Assembly (NCBI GenBank): GCA_045636425.1
Contig: JAZTXM010000004.1
Coordinates: 1-54,693 of the forward strand
Direction: 5' to 3'
From: UMGS1883 sp045636425
GTDB lineage: Bacteria; Bacillota; Clostridia; UMGS1883
DNA length: 54,693 nucleotides
The position numbers were made by a program, and so were the translations under genes. Each line of letters starts with the position of its first letter. Position 1 is the stretch's first letter. This document shows, in pieces, positions 8,881 through 16,886 of the stretch. Below the pieces are notes generated by a model. The model was not told where the DNA came from and did no database searches. It saw only the letters and a list, made by a program, of their open reading frames with translations.

Positions 8881-9477
8881 TTATTTATAATTTTTAACCA
8901 ATTCTTTATATTGTTTGTTATATTTCATCTTATATCCTAAAATAAGATCAGGTGAGAATTTTTCTCTGTTTTGTTCAACAAGCTCTTTAGCAAGCTTCTT
9001 TGAAATATTCAGAGAAAACTTTTTGCCGTGTGCTGTACAGAAAATCATGTTTTTATTTGTGGTTGTAGCACCGGTGCCGGTATCATGGGTAGTGGTTTTT
9101 CTTAAATAAATCCAAAGAATTTCATTATAGGAAAATACGCAAAATGGACTTGAAACCGAAAAGAATTTGTCTCCGCAGATAACTTTTCTCATTTTGCCAA
9201 TGGTTTGACCTTTATCTAAATCATCCGCAACTTCATCAATTGTAATCCCCGAATCTTCAAGGATTTTAACGCATTTTAAAATATTTCGTCTGAATCCGAA
9301 ATATACAACAACGCTAACAATTAACAAAAGTCCTGACGCGCCAAGTAAAGCGGTTGTGAGATTAGACTCTATCGCAGCATTAAGTAAAAAAGAGACAAGC
9401 AGAAAAAGCACTGATAGAATTGTTATGCGTTTCCAAATGTTTGCTAACTTTACCTTAGACTCAATTTTTTTCTTCAT
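8881..9477 (-). CDS. two-helix membrane protein of unknown function
   Basis: About 198 residues beginning MKKKIESKVKLANIWKRI. Two transmembrane helices (about residues 18-35 and 43-60) are followed by a cytoplasmic domain of about 135 residues containing FSYNEILWIYLRK, a PH-like beta pattern. I chose the ATG at 9477 because AAGGGGTGC lies just upstream; the in-frame start at 9507 lies outside this RBS. It has its own consensus promoter. Possibly a DUF6709-type protein, which I cannot confirm. The gap 8788-8880 holds nothing recognisable. Confidence 0.65.
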   Translation of the reverse strand: MKKKIESKVKLANIWKRITILSVLFLLVSFLLNAAIESNLTTALLGASGLLLIVSVVVYFGFRRNILKCVKILEDSGITIDEVADDLDKGQTIGKMRKVICGDKFFSVSSPFCVFSYNEILWIYLRKTTTHDTGTGATTTNKNMIFCTAHGKKFSLNISKKLAKELVEQNREKFSPDLILGYKMKYNKQYKELVKNYK

Positions 9478-9507
9478 AAAAGCACCCCTTAAGAATAAAT
9501 TAAGCAC

Positions 9508-9537
9508 ATTATATCATATATTTGGTGAAAATGTCAA
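9508..9537 (-). promoter_or_regulatory. sigma-A promoter of the membrane protein gene
   Basis: On the minus strand TTGACA (9537-9532), 18-bp spacer, TATAAT (9513-9508); both boxes are consensus. Confidence 0.8.
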
Positions 9538-9598
9538 TAAATGGCAGTTAAAAATTCTGGGCACAGTTTGAAGTACATTTTTTGTCAACGTTCCCATA

Positions 9599-9802
9599 TC
9601 ATTTTTCAGGGCAGTATTTTTCCTTTTCTTCAACTCTAACAGTCTTATATTGAGGATTGGTTATCAAAAGTCCCTCCGTAGTATCTATTATGAATACTTC
9701 GTCGTTATGATTCAAGTGGTAGAAATCCCTGTATTCCTTTGGGATTACTATTCTTCCGAGGTTGTCGACCTTCCTCATCATTCCCACTCTCTCTGCTTTC
9801 AT
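9599..9802 (-). CDS. AbrB/MazE/SpoVT family transcriptional regulator
   Basis: 67 residues with one swapped-hairpin DNA-binding domain: MMRKVDNLGRIVIPKEYRDFYHL followed by DEVFIIDTTEGLLITNP. It should bind DNA as a dimer or tetramer, as AbrB-type transition-state regulators do. It lacks the long C-terminal domain of SpoVT. ACGGAGGG is well placed before the ATG. No antitoxin-toxin partner is adjacent, so a general regulator is more likely than a MazE antitoxin. The 216-nt leader with a possible attenuator (9803-10019) suggests it is controlled by premature termination. Confidence 0.85.
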   Translation of the reverse strand: MKAERVGMMRKVDNLGRIVIPKEYRDFYHLNHNDEVFIIDTTEGLLITNPQYKTVRVEEKEKYCPEK

Positions 9803-10019
9803 GATTTTCCCTCCGTAAAATAATTTAGAGGGCTACATATTATAATTAAAAAATGCGTAGCCCCAAAGAGACTACGCATGAAAAACATACGAGTCCCTGT
9901 CGCCAAACAGAATTCATGTTCCTAACAAAACGGTACATAAATAGAACCCGCATGTTTTTACCAAAATGGTAAAAACATACCGTTTCGTAAGAACACAATT
10001 ATTGAATTCTATTTGGCAA
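9803..10019 (-). promoter_or_regulatory. structured leader RNA with terminator/antiterminator, upstream of the AbrB-type gene
   Basis: Read on the minus strand from a promoter at 10053-10025, the RNA begins at about 10018-10020 and folds at once. P1 pairs 10004-10017 with 9902-9915 (13 of 14). P2 pairs 9978-9994 with 9918-9935. P3 is a perfect hairpin, 9968-9977 with 9953-9962. A one-sided 17-nt loop lies between P3 and P2. Downstream, 9870-9880 can pair with either 9886-9895 (antiterminator) or, through 9872-9879, with 9853-9860 (terminator followed by T6). The two are mutually exclusive. The RBS and ATG follow 45 nt later. This is attenuator or riboswitch architecture; I do not recognise the class. 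It could also be a free small RNA (6S-like) ending at the terminator. Confidence 0.65.
9848..9880 (-). terminator. leader terminator (attenuator)
   Basis: Minus-strand stem 9872-9879 with 9853-9860, extendable by G-T pairs across the loop, then TTTTTT at 9853-9848. It lies between the leader domain and the AbrB-type gene. Confidence 0.75.
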
Positions 10020-10024
10020 GTATA

Positions 10025-10053
10025 AGTATACCATTCAATGAGGGCAAATGCAA
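10025..10053 (-). promoter_or_regulatory. sigma-A promoter of the leader RNA
   Basis: Minus-strand TTGCAT (10053-10048), 17-bp spacer, TATACT (10030-10025). The P1 helix begins about 8 nt after the -10 box. Confidence 0.8.
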
Positions 10054-10123
10054 TATTTTTTATTCTTTTCGACAAAAAAAGCTAAAAAGTGACGGATTCA
10101 CAGTTGACACAGTCTGACGTTAA

Positions 10124-10167
10124 AATGCGAGAGTTCAATTAGCTATAGTTAGTTGAACTCTCGCATT
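10124..10167 (-). terminator. terminator of the Fic gene
   Basis: Perfect 15-bp stem (10153-10167 with 10124-10138) around a 14-nt loop, immediately after the Fic stop codon. The T-run is short (TTTTAA). Confidence 0.7.
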
Positions 10168-10168
10168 A

Positions 10169-11065
10169 TTAATTATTAAAGGGTACTTTAAAATATTCCA
10201 AATACTTTTTAAACTTATCTTGTGCCGACAGACAAGTATCAAGCAAATAACCTTTTTCATTATTCCATTCGGAAAGTCCTCGGTAATAGAACATTTTAAG
10301 AGTATCATCAATAATAAAGGGGACTATGTTGTTTTTAAGACATTCCTTAAACATAATAAGTCTGCCGACACGACCGTTACCGTCTTGAAACGGATGCAAT
10401 GCTTCAAACTGGTAATGAAACTCTATAATTTCTTCCAAAGTATGCTCGTTTTTTTGATTATATGCTTTTAGCAGTTCTTTTATTTTTTGTGCTACGGTTT
10501 CAGGAGTTGCAGTTTCCTTTCCGCCAACTTCATTGGGGAGCTTTTTATAATCACCAACATTAAACCAATCTTTTCTTGAATCTGATGTGCCGGATTTTAA
10601 AGTGAAGTGCAGTTCCTTTATAAACTTTTCTGTGAGCTTATAGGTTGCACTATCAATTATCATATCAATGCATTTGAAATGGTTTGCCGTTTCTATAATA
10701 TCATCAACATTGAGTGCATCATTTTCTGCTCCGATAGTATTTGTTTCAAAAATATACCTTGTCTGGTCATGGGTTAATTTACTGCCCTCAATATGATTTG
10801 AATTATAGGTAAGCTCTATTTGAATTTTATGATAAATACCACCTTTAGTAGCAGACTTTTTCTCTGCTCTAAGTCTTTCAAGAAGATTTTGCGGTTCGAT
10901 TGACTTTTTATTAATCCTATCAGGCTTATTTGCATTTTCAGGAATGTTCCAGGTTTTCCCGGTCAAAAATGCTCCCGGTATTTTATTTTGAGCACAGTAA
11001 TTGCGTACTGTGCGTTCTGAGATATTCCATTTTTGAGCAATTTGCGATACAGATAAATAATTCAT
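10169..11065 (-). CDS. Fic family protein with N-terminal HTH domain
   Basis: 298 residues. Residues 1-45 form a MerR/excisionase-type helix-turn-helix (SVSQIAQKWNISERTVRNYC). The Fic core motif HPFQDGNGR (224-232) is complete, with catalytic His224, so AMP transfer to a target hydroxyl is plausible. SNHIEG at 89-94 fits the inhibitory (S/T)xxxE(G/N) motif placed before the Fic core, so it should be self-inhibited (class II Fic). AGGAGGGC precedes the ATG. There is no antitoxin gene next to it, consistent with an internal inhibitory helix. It may be a transferred accessory gene. Confidence 0.9.
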   Translation of the reverse strand: MNYLSVSQIAQKWNISERTVRNYCAQNKIPGAFLTGKTWNIPENANKPDRINKKSIEPQNLLERLRAEKKSATKGGIYHKIQIELTYNSNHIEGSKLTHDQTRYIFETNTIGAENDALNVDDIIETANHFKCIDMIIDSATYKLTEKFIKELHFTLKSGTSDSRKDWFNVGDYKKLPNEVGGKETATPETVAQKIKELLKAYNQKNEHTLEEIIEFHYQFEALHPFQDGNGRVGRLIMFKECLKNNIVPFIIDDTLKMFYYRGLSEWNNEKGYLLDTCLSAQDKFKKYLEYFKVPFNN

Positions 11066-11187
11066 AAAAGCCCTCCTATCAGATAGTATTAGTATATCAC
11101 ATTAACGGCAAAAAAGTCAATATTTTAAAGAATGTTATTCTTGGTAATTTGCCGATAACGGAAAGTTATTGCTGTTTAAGTAAAATG

Positions 11188-11219
11188 AAAAAGCACAGTG
11201 AAAAATCACTGTGCTTTTT
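11188..11219 (-). terminator. terminator of the tRNA-Ser pair
   Basis: 14-bp stem (11206-11219 with 11188-11201) with an AAAA/TTTT loop and T-runs on both strands. A second short hairpin (CCGTATG/CATACGG, 11223-11242) follows the tRNA 3' end. Confidence 0.85.
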
Positions 11220-11243
11220 GCTCCGTATGATTGTGCATACGGC

Positions 11244-11335
11244 TGGCGGAGAAGGAGGGATTCGAACCCTCGCGCCGGTTTCCCGACCTACGCCCTTAGC
11301 AGGGGCGCCTCTTCGACCTGCTTGAGTACTTCTCC
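11244..11335 (-). tRNA. tRNA-Ser (GCT)
   Basis: 92 nt including an encoded CCA (TGG on the plus strand at 11244-11246). Acceptor GGAGAAG/CTTCTCC, long variable arm typical of tRNA-Ser, T-loop GGTTCGAATCC and anticodon loop CTGCTAA, giving anticodon GCT. Second gene of a two-tRNA unit. Confidence 0.95.
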
Positions 11336-11386
11336 ATATGCAGTAAAGCTACCTTCAAGGAACACAATCCTTGCATATTATAAAAA

Positions 11387-11475
11387 TGGCGGAGAGGGTG
11401 GGATTCGAACCCACGCGCCCTTTCGGACAAACGGTTTTCAAGACCGCCTCGTTATGACCACTTCGATACCTCTCC
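11387..11475 (-). tRNA. tRNA-Ser (TGA)
   Basis: 89 nt with encoded CCA. Acceptor GGAGAGG/CCTCTCC, anticodon loop CTTGAAA with anticodon TGA, and a long variable arm. First of the pair, 51 nt before tRNA-Ser(GCT). Confidence 0.95.
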
Positions 11476-11494
11476 AATCAAATCCGACTATGAT

Positions 11495-11523
11495 AGTATA
11501 CCAAAGTAAGGTGGAATTGTCAA
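11495..11523 (-). promoter_or_regulatory. promoter of the tRNA-Ser pair
   Basis: Minus-strand TTGACA (11523-11518), 17-bp spacer, TATACT (11500-11495), 20 bp before the tRNA 5' end. Confidence 0.8.
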
Positions 11524-11549
11524 TAACTTTTTGTTAAAAAATTTAAAAT

Positions 11550-12224
11550 TCACACCAATTTCTTTAGTGCATCCTCGGCTGCTCTTTGTTGAGCCTCTTT
11601 TTTACTGTAGGCACTGCCTTTTCCTAAAATTTTTCCGTTAGCAACAACCTGCATTTCAAAAAGACAATGATGGATGGGTCCATCCGAGGAAGTTATTTCA
11701 TAAACGATGCTGCAAGCACCTTTTTCCTGAAGCTTTTCTTGAAGCTTTGTTTTGTAATCGATTACTTGTCCGCTTTTTGCCGCTACCTCAATCCTGTCTT
11801 TATAAAGGGAATAGAGGTATTCCCTGGTATTGTCAATTCCTGCGTCAAGATACATTGCCGCGATATGTGCTTCAAACATGTCCGCAAGAATGGAGGGCCT
11901 CATTCGGTCACCGCAAAGCTCGGCACCGTTACCCAGAAGCATACATTCACCGATGCCTAACTGCGAAGCAAGCTCGGAAAGCGTCTTTTCACAAACAAGG
12001 GAGGCACGAATACGTGTCATCATTCCTTCGTTAATATCGGGGAAGTTATTAAACAGATATTCACCAACCAAAAAGTCAACTATGGCATCACCCAAAAATT
12101 CGAGGCGTTCATAGCTTTCGATTCCATTCTCATTTGCATAGGAGGTGTGAGTGAAAGCGGTTTTCAGAAGCTGCGAATTTTTGAAAAAATATCCTATATT
12201 CTTTTGAAATTGATTTATATCCAT
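11550..12224 (-). CDS. rnc: ribonuclease III
   Basis: 224 residues. Endonuclease domain with the signature ERLEFLGDA at 39-47 (catalytic Glu and Asp present) and a second conserved acidic cluster (ADMFEAHIAAMYLD). A double-stranded RNA-binding domain covers about residues 155-224 (DYKTKLQEKLQEKG ... AYSKKEAQQRAAEDAL). It processes rRNA and structured RNAs. It follows acpP, the usual acpP-rnc order of Firmicutes; smc and ftsY are not next to it here. Confidence 0.97.
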   Translation of the reverse strand: MDINQFQKNIGYFFKNSQLLKTAFTHTSYANENGIESYERLEFLGDAIVDFLVGEYLFNNFPDINEGMMTRIRASLVCEKTLSELASQLGIGECMLLGNGAELCGDRMRPSILADMFEAHIAAMYLDAGIDNTREYLYSLYKDRIEVAAKSGQVIDYKTKLQEKLQEKGACSIVYEITSSDGPIHHCLFEMQVVANGKILGKGSAYSKKEAQQRAAEDALKKLV

Positions 12225-12247
12225 TGTAAGCCCTTCTTTGTAAATAC

Positions 12248-12275
12248 AAGGGATTCAGGCTATGCTGAATCCCTT
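12248..12275 (-). terminator. hairpin between acpP and rnc
   Basis: 11-bp perfect stem (12265-12275 with 12248-12258), 6-nt loop. No proper T-run follows, so it may be a weak terminator or an RNA-processing site that separates acpP from rnc. Confidence 0.45.
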
Positions 12276-12287
12276 ACGTTATGTATT

Positions 12288-12527
12288 TTATACCAACTGT
12301 TCAATTCTCTCGGCTACGTCACCAACGGTTTCAATGCCTTCGAGCTGTTCATCTTCGATTTCGATGTCAAACTCGTCCTCAATATCGCAGATGATTGTTG
12401 CAATATCTACGCTGTCTGCATGGAGGTCTGCGATAAATTCTGTATTTTCGTTAATTTCGGAGACATCCATTTTTAATCTGCTTCCCATAGCATCTGCAAT
12501 AATGTTTTTTAATGTTTCAAGAACCAT
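12288..12527 (-). CDS. acpP: acyl carrier protein
   Basis: 79 residues, strongly acidic, four-helix ACP. The phosphopantetheine attachment serine is Ser39 in HADSVDI (the usual motif is DSLD). It carries growing chains in fatty acid synthesis. GAAAGGAG precedes the ATG, and a clear promoter lies upstream. Confidence 0.93.
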   Translation of the reverse strand: MVLETLKNIIADAMGSRLKMDVSEINENTEFIADLHADSVDIATIICDIEDEFDIEIEDEQLEGIETVGDVAERIEQLV

Positions 12528-12552
12528 ATGTTTCTAACTCCTTTCGACAAAT

Positions 12553-12581
12553 ATGATAATATAAAATTACGCCTTAGTCAA
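12553..12581 (-). promoter_or_regulatory. promoter of acpP
   Basis: Minus-strand TTGACT (12581-12576), 17-bp spacer, TATCAT (12558-12553). Confidence 0.65.
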
Positions 12582-12601
12582 GTGTTTTATGCTGAAATTT
12601 T

Positions 12602-12655
12602 GAGGACGGGTCAATTTTTGTTGCACCTGCGGATTACAAAAATGTCCCCGTCCCC
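12602..12655. repeat. imperfect palindrome with GGGGACGGGGACA motif
   Basis: Arms 12602-12621 and 12636-12655 pair imperfectly. On the minus strand it follows the ger operon and could end its transcription. The motif resembles REP-like palindromes dispersed in many Clostridia genomes; copy number cannot be judged here. Confidence 0.5.
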
Positions 12656-12668
12656 GATACCTCGTTCA

Positions 12669-12833
12669 CTAAATTAAATAAAGTATACATAGCACCGTCG
12701 CGGCAATCTGAAGTATGGCGGCATTTATTGCGGGAAGAAACTGCCTTTTCCTGAAATGATATACAGATAAGGAAATCGTAAAGACACTGCACCATAGAAA
12801 AAACATTGTGAAGAAAAATTTGTAAACAACCAT
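12669..12833 (-). CDS. 54-residue two-helix membrane protein at the end of the ger operon
   Basis: Starts MVVYKFFFTMFFLWCSVFTISLSVYHF (cited here as two pieces: MVVYKFFFTM and FFLWCSVFTISLSVYHF), then a basic turn (RKRQ) and a second helix (INAAILQIAATVLCILYLI). GGAG lies 10 bp before the ATG. It starts 14 bp after the gerC stop codon, in the same direction. The two-helix layout matches the small D subunits found in some GerA-type receptor operons. I infer a receptor accessory subunit. Confidence 0.65.
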   Translation of the reverse strand: MVVYKFFFTMFFLWCSVFTISLSVYHFRKRQFLPAINAAILQIAATVLCILYLI

Positions 12834-12847
12834 AAAAAAACATCTCC

Positions 12848-14059
12848 TTAGTTTGCTTCTTCAAAATCGGCATAAACAACACGGAAGGACACTTTAATTT
12901 GTGCCTTGGAGTATTTTTCTTTCCAGTTGAATTTCTTCCATTCCTTAACATCCGTAAAGTGCCGTTTCAGGGAGTTTCCAAGTCCTAAAATATCGCAATT
13001 TTGCTCTTTCTGAGATTTTTCAATCAGCTTTTTTGCATCACGCTCAAGCATTTTTTCAAGATGACGGCAGAATTTCTCTGATTTTTTCGTATGATTTTCT
13101 ATTTTTCCCGCATCCACATATTCTATTGAAACGGGAACATCAATTTTAATGTGTGCAACGCCGTTTTTTATTTGTGTGTGAATTTCACCGCGTTCCTGCT
13201 GGTCCATCCTTATGGTTACATAGTCGGATTTTTCGGGATAGGAAATACTGTAGTTTCTTGGGTAGAATTCATTGCACATAAGTCTTACCAGGTCGGTGTG
13301 AAAGCTTCCCAGCGTTCCAATCATTTTATCATTCTTGAAAATTGCACTTCCGAGTACCTCCGCAGGGTTTTTGCCTTTACGCATTATCTTGCCTGCACGT
13401 ACTTCATAATCAAAATCATCCTTTTGTTTGTTGTCGGGAGCTTCCTCTTTTTTGGGAAGCTCGTTTTTGTTTACTCCCACAAGAGGCACTACGCTTCCTG
13501 AAAAGTCCTCCGTCATATTGTAGTAGAGGTAGTAAAGATAAGCTTCGTTCACCTTGTTTTCGGCTACCTTTTGCATAATATTGTCAAAGTACTTTTCAAT
13601 GTAGGTTTCATGCACGGGCTTTACGCTTCTCAGATATTTTTCTGCCTTGCCCTCCGATACGCATACGTAGGTATTGGGGCGAAAATCTCTTGAAGCTGCA
13701 AACCCCGATAAATAGTCTTTAACCCCTTTCTTTGCTATATCTTTTGAAAATATAACTATTTTAGTATGGGAGAGGTTTATTTCTTTACTCTTTATTGAGT
13801 CGAGCTTTCGAATTGCAGAAAACACCGTGGGAGCTTCAACCGTTACTATATCGGGCTTTGGGGCAGAAGGAGCACCGCCGCCCTCGGAGCTGTTTTCACC
13901 TCCCGGATTTGCAAATACGAAAGATGCTTTAACAGGAAAGCTTTCCCCTTTATCAATGCCCACGGCAATTACGTATGCCTGATTTTCCACGTCCGTTCCG
14001 TAGCCGCATCCGCTAAGCAAAAGCCCCACAAGAAGAATTAATAGAACGGCTTTTTTCAT
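12848..14059 (-). CDS. gerC: Ger(x)C family spore germination lipoprotein
   Basis: 403 residues. Signal peptide with lipobox LLSGC (lipid-modified Cys18), then the Ger(x)C N-terminal segment (NQAYVIAVGIDKGE) and the conserved C-terminal domain. C subunit of a GerA-type nutrient germinant receptor in the spore inner membrane. The start overlaps the gerB stop by 4 bp (ATGA), implying coupled translation. The particular receptor name (GerA, GerB or GerK type) cannot be fixed. Confidence 0.92.
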   Translation of the reverse strand: MKKAVLLILLVGLLLSGCGYGTDVENQAYVIAVGIDKGESFPVKASFVFANPGGENSSEGGGAPSAPKPDIVTVEAPTVFSAIRKLDSIKSKEINLSHTKIVIFSKDIAKKGVKDYLSGFAASRDFRPNTYVCVSEGKAEKYLRSVKPVHETYIEKYFDNIMQKVAENKVNEAYLYYLYYNMTEDFSGSVVPLVGVNKNELPKKEEAPDNKQKDDFDYEVRAGKIMRKGKNPAEVLGSAIFKNDKMIGTLGSFHTDLVRLMCNEFYPRNYSISYPEKSDYVTIRMDQQERGEIHTQIKNGVAHIKIDVPVSIEYVDAGKIENHTKKSEKFCRHLEKMLERDAKKLIEKSQKEQNCDILGLGNSLKRHFTDVKEWKKFNWKEKYSKAQIKVSFRVVYADFEEAN

Positions 14060-15138
14060 TTTGCAGCCCTCCTTTTTCTGATTCTTGCTGTGATAAATGT
14101 TACTAGAGGTACAGCAGGGAAAAGAATACTGCTGATGCTCAGAAGCTTTTCATAGAAAGAAAAAGCGACGCTTTCACTGCTTGGGAACAGTGCTGTAAAA
14201 AGCGTAATGAACGTGATGATGGGTACAAAGGACTTTTCTTCACTTTGATTTGCGGAGCTTGAGGCAAGCTTTGATGTGACTGAGATGAGTATACTCATGC
14301 TGCACATTACAAACGCTGTCCATACAAAAACCACAATAGGTTCAAGTCTTTGCAAAAACGCCCCCGATTTAATCATCCTTGTCATCTGATAAAACGGAAG
14401 AAAGAAATTCTTTGAGGCAGGGTAGGGAACTGTGAGGCAGTAGGCAAGAGTGAAGCCCACGGAAATCAGCGTTATAACAATATAAGTTATGGCGGAGCAT
14501 TTTTTAAGTTCCTTGTAGCTCCCCAAAAGCGGTGCAAAGAAAAAGAGGAGAACGGTTTCTGCAAAGCCGAAGTGCTTTACGAATATTCCGTGAAGAAGCC
14601 TCTTTGAACTTTCCCCGAAAAGAGGCATCAGGTTATCTGTCCTATAGTGGGGGAACAGGGCAAGGGAGACCGTAAGAATGGTAACTGCCACAAAGGGGAA
14701 AATTATATTGCTGAGATTAGAAGTGGCACGGGTACCGTAGTATGCGGCGGCAAATACGGCTAAGAGAATAAATAAAATAAAAAATTCATCAGGCGCGGTT
14801 GTAGCCATAACGGTGCTGAGTGCTTCTGCAAGAAGTCGAAGCAGCAAAGCATTGAAAAGCGTAAAGGTAATTATATAAAAATAGCTTATAACAACATTGC
14901 CAAACTTTCCGAATGCCAGTGAAAAAATGTTGGTGATTGAATCGGGAGCAAAGGGCTTGTAAAGCCATAAAACGAAGCTCAGGGAAATTGATGCAATCAC
15001 GCATTTTGCCAGTACATCAAGCCATGCGGCATTTCCTACGTACTTCACCATATATTCAGGCAGAATAACAAGATATTTTGAAAGTATCGCACATGAGCAA
15101 AGGATTGCAATGCTGATACTGCCGCTTTTTTGTTTCAT
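14056..15138 (-). CDS. gerB: GerAB/spore germination permease
   Basis: 360 residues, about ten hydrophobic helices, APC-superfamily endospore germination permease. It is the likely germinant-binding B subunit. AAAGGGTGAG precedes the ATG, which is 4 bp from the end of gerA. Confidence 0.92.
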   Translation of the reverse strand: MKQKSGSISIAILCSCAILSKYLVILPEYMVKYVGNAAWLDVLAKCVIASISLSFVLWLYKPFAPDSITNIFSLAFGKFGNVVISYFYIITFTLFNALLLRLLAEALSTVMATTAPDEFFILFILLAVFAAAYYGTRATSNLSNIIFPFVAVTILTVSLALFPHYRTDNLMPLFGESSKRLLHGIFVKHFGFAETVLLFFFAPLLGSYKELKKCSAITYIVITLISVGFTLAYCLTVPYPASKNFFLPFYQMTRMIKSGAFLQRLEPIVVFVWTAFVMCSMSILISVTSKLASSSANQSEEKSFVPIITFITLFTALFPSSESVAFSFYEKLLSISSILFPAVPLVTFITARIRKRRAAK

Positions 15139-15142
15139 ATGC

Positions 15143-16750
15143 TCACCCTTTCCATTTCCTTGATATGTGTGCCTGCCGCCTTTTGCGTTTGGGATTTATA
15201 TAGTCTTCACGATTTTCCTGCTTCCATATGGGCGGAAGAAACAGCGGAGACGGAATACCTTCGTTTGTTATGGGGGCAAAGGGTGCACCCATGGGAACTC
15301 CCATTGAGGTGGCGTTTGTCCAAAGGAGGATATTTATAAAAAGCCCCGATATAATTCCCAAAAAGCCTGCTATTGCACCTAAAAAAATGTATGCAAATCT
15401 GAGGATTCTTGCCGCCAGCCCCAGGTAATAATTAGGCGTGGCAAAAGAGCCTATTGCAGTAATGGAAACAATAATAATGAGTATAGGGCTTACTATTCCC
15501 GCACTTACTGCCGCCTGGCCAAGTATTAAAGCACCGACAATGCTCAGTGTGCTTCCCGAAGCTTCAGGCACCCTGATGCTTGCCTCGCGGATTATTTCAA
15601 GGCATATTTCCATTATGATTATTTCGACCAAAGAGGGGAAAGGAACAGGCTCGCGGCTTGCTATAATTGACATTAATATTCCCGTAGGCAAAAGCTCGCT
15701 GTGAAAGCTTACCACAGCCACATAAAGCCCCGGCAAAAGAAGCGAAAGAATAAACGCAATCCAGCGTATGGTTCTTATGAAATTTACATAAGGAAAACGC
15801 AGATAATTGTCCTCCGCCGCTTCGTTAAGCTCAAAAACAGTTGTCGGGACAATCAGTACAAAGGGAGAGCCGTCAACAAGTATTACAACCCGACCGTCAA
15901 GGAGTGCACGCGATGCACGGTCAGGTCTTTCCGTTGATAAAAACTGGGGGATAGTGGTAAAGGATTTATCCTCCAAAAGCTGTTCAAGCTCCGCAGCGGC
16001 AAAAATATAATCAACGCCGACACTCTCAATCCGCCTTATCGTTTCACGAACCAGTGATTCGTTGGCAACATTTTCAATGTACATGACGGAAACAGGCGTC
16101 TGGCTGATTTTACCCACCTTGAATTCTTGGCACATCAGGCTTTTGTTTCGTATCAGGTGTCTTATAAGTGCCGTGTTTTCACGAAGCTGTTCAGAAAAAG
16201 CATCGTTAGGACCCCTTATAATGCGTTCAGTCTGTGGGCTTTCCACGCCTCGGTGCTGCCATCCCTTTACATCAAGGGAATAAGCGGTTTTTGCACCGTC
16301 TACAAGCATTATGGCACTGCCGAAGTTAAGGTCGAAGGTTAAATCGCCTATTACATTTGTTTCCTTATATTCGCTTTGGGAAAGCAGAATTTCGCCAATA
16401 GCACGGAAACTTGAAATTTCAATTTCACGGCTTTTTATCATCAGCGGTCTTAAGATAAAGTCGTTTAAAAACTCTTTATTTACAAGTCCGTCAATAAAAA
16501 ATACAACCGCCTTGCGGTCGTTTTCGTCGATACGGATTGTAAATTCTCTCTTTTTAACATCACCGCTTTTTCCGAAGGAAAATTCATCGGAAAGCGTTTT
16601 ATAATCCTTGCGGAAACTTCCGGAAAGCTCCGGACCACCGTGATTAAGCTGAGGAGAAAAATTACCTTGCGACTTTGAATCTTCAATTGAAAACGTTTCC
16701 TTTGGATTATATTTATATAAAAATAAATCACGAAGCTTCATTCTTATCAC
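15143..16750 (-). CDS. gerA: GerA family spore germination protein
   Basis: 535 residues. Soluble N-terminal region of about 310 residues with the family core (VVFFIDGLVNKEFLNDFILRPL, then EGRVVILVDGSPFVLIVPT-like segment), then four to five membrane helices and a short basic tail. A subunit of the germinant receptor, recently shown in Bacillus to form an ion channel. First gene of the operon, with AGGTGATAAG before the ATG. Such operons are normally sigma-G controlled; I could not identify a convincing sigma-G promoter. Confidence 0.93.
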   Translation of the reverse strand: MIRMKLRDLFLYKYNPKETFSIEDSKSQGNFSPQLNHGGPELSGSFRKDYKTLSDEFSFGKSGDVKKREFTIRIDENDRKAVVFFIDGLVNKEFLNDFILRPLMIKSREIEISSFRAIGEILLSQSEYKETNVIGDLTFDLNFGSAIMLVDGAKTAYSLDVKGWQHRGVESPQTERIIRGPNDAFSEQLRENTALIRHLIRNKSLMCQEFKVGKISQTPVSVMYIENVANESLVRETIRRIESVGVDYIFAAAELEQLLEDKSFTTIPQFLSTERPDRASRALLDGRVVILVDGSPFVLIVPTTVFELNEAAEDNYLRFPYVNFIRTIRWIAFILSLLLPGLYVAVVSFHSELLPTGILMSIIASREPVPFPSLVEIIIMEICLEIIREASIRVPEASGSTLSIVGALILGQAAVSAGIVSPILIIIVSITAIGSFATPNYYLGLAARILRFAYIFLGAIAGFLGIISGLFINILLWTNATSMGVPMGAPFAPITNEGIPSPLFLPPIWKQENREDYINPKRKRRQAHISRKWKG

Positions 16751-16886
16751 CTGTTTTATATACTGTGCTTATAGGTAAAAAATATACAGGATTCAAATAA
16801 ATTACATAAAAAACATTGCATTATACATCAGAAAGTGATAAAGTATAATATTGGAATAATAATTTTAGAAATAAGGAGGAATTTTC

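Noticed and set aside
9902..10017. Long inverted repeat as a MITE
   Set aside because: The promoter, one-sided loop, alternative pairing and terminator next to an RBS fit a leader RNA better than a mobile element, although both are possible.
11211..11537. 108-codon open frame on the plus strand across the tRNA-Ser genes
   Set aside because: It reads through two tRNA genes on the opposite strand; the GGIRTHA-like peptide is a well-known tRNA antisense artefact.
16751..16830. Sigma-G promoter in front of gerA
   Set aside because: I looked for GHATR and CATWHTA boxes at 17-18 bp spacing and found no convincing pair.
16801..16860. Sigma-A promoter for the surface protein
   Set aside because: TATAAT at 16844-16849 has no -35 box at a usable distance (TTGCAT is 22 bp away), so I did not list it.
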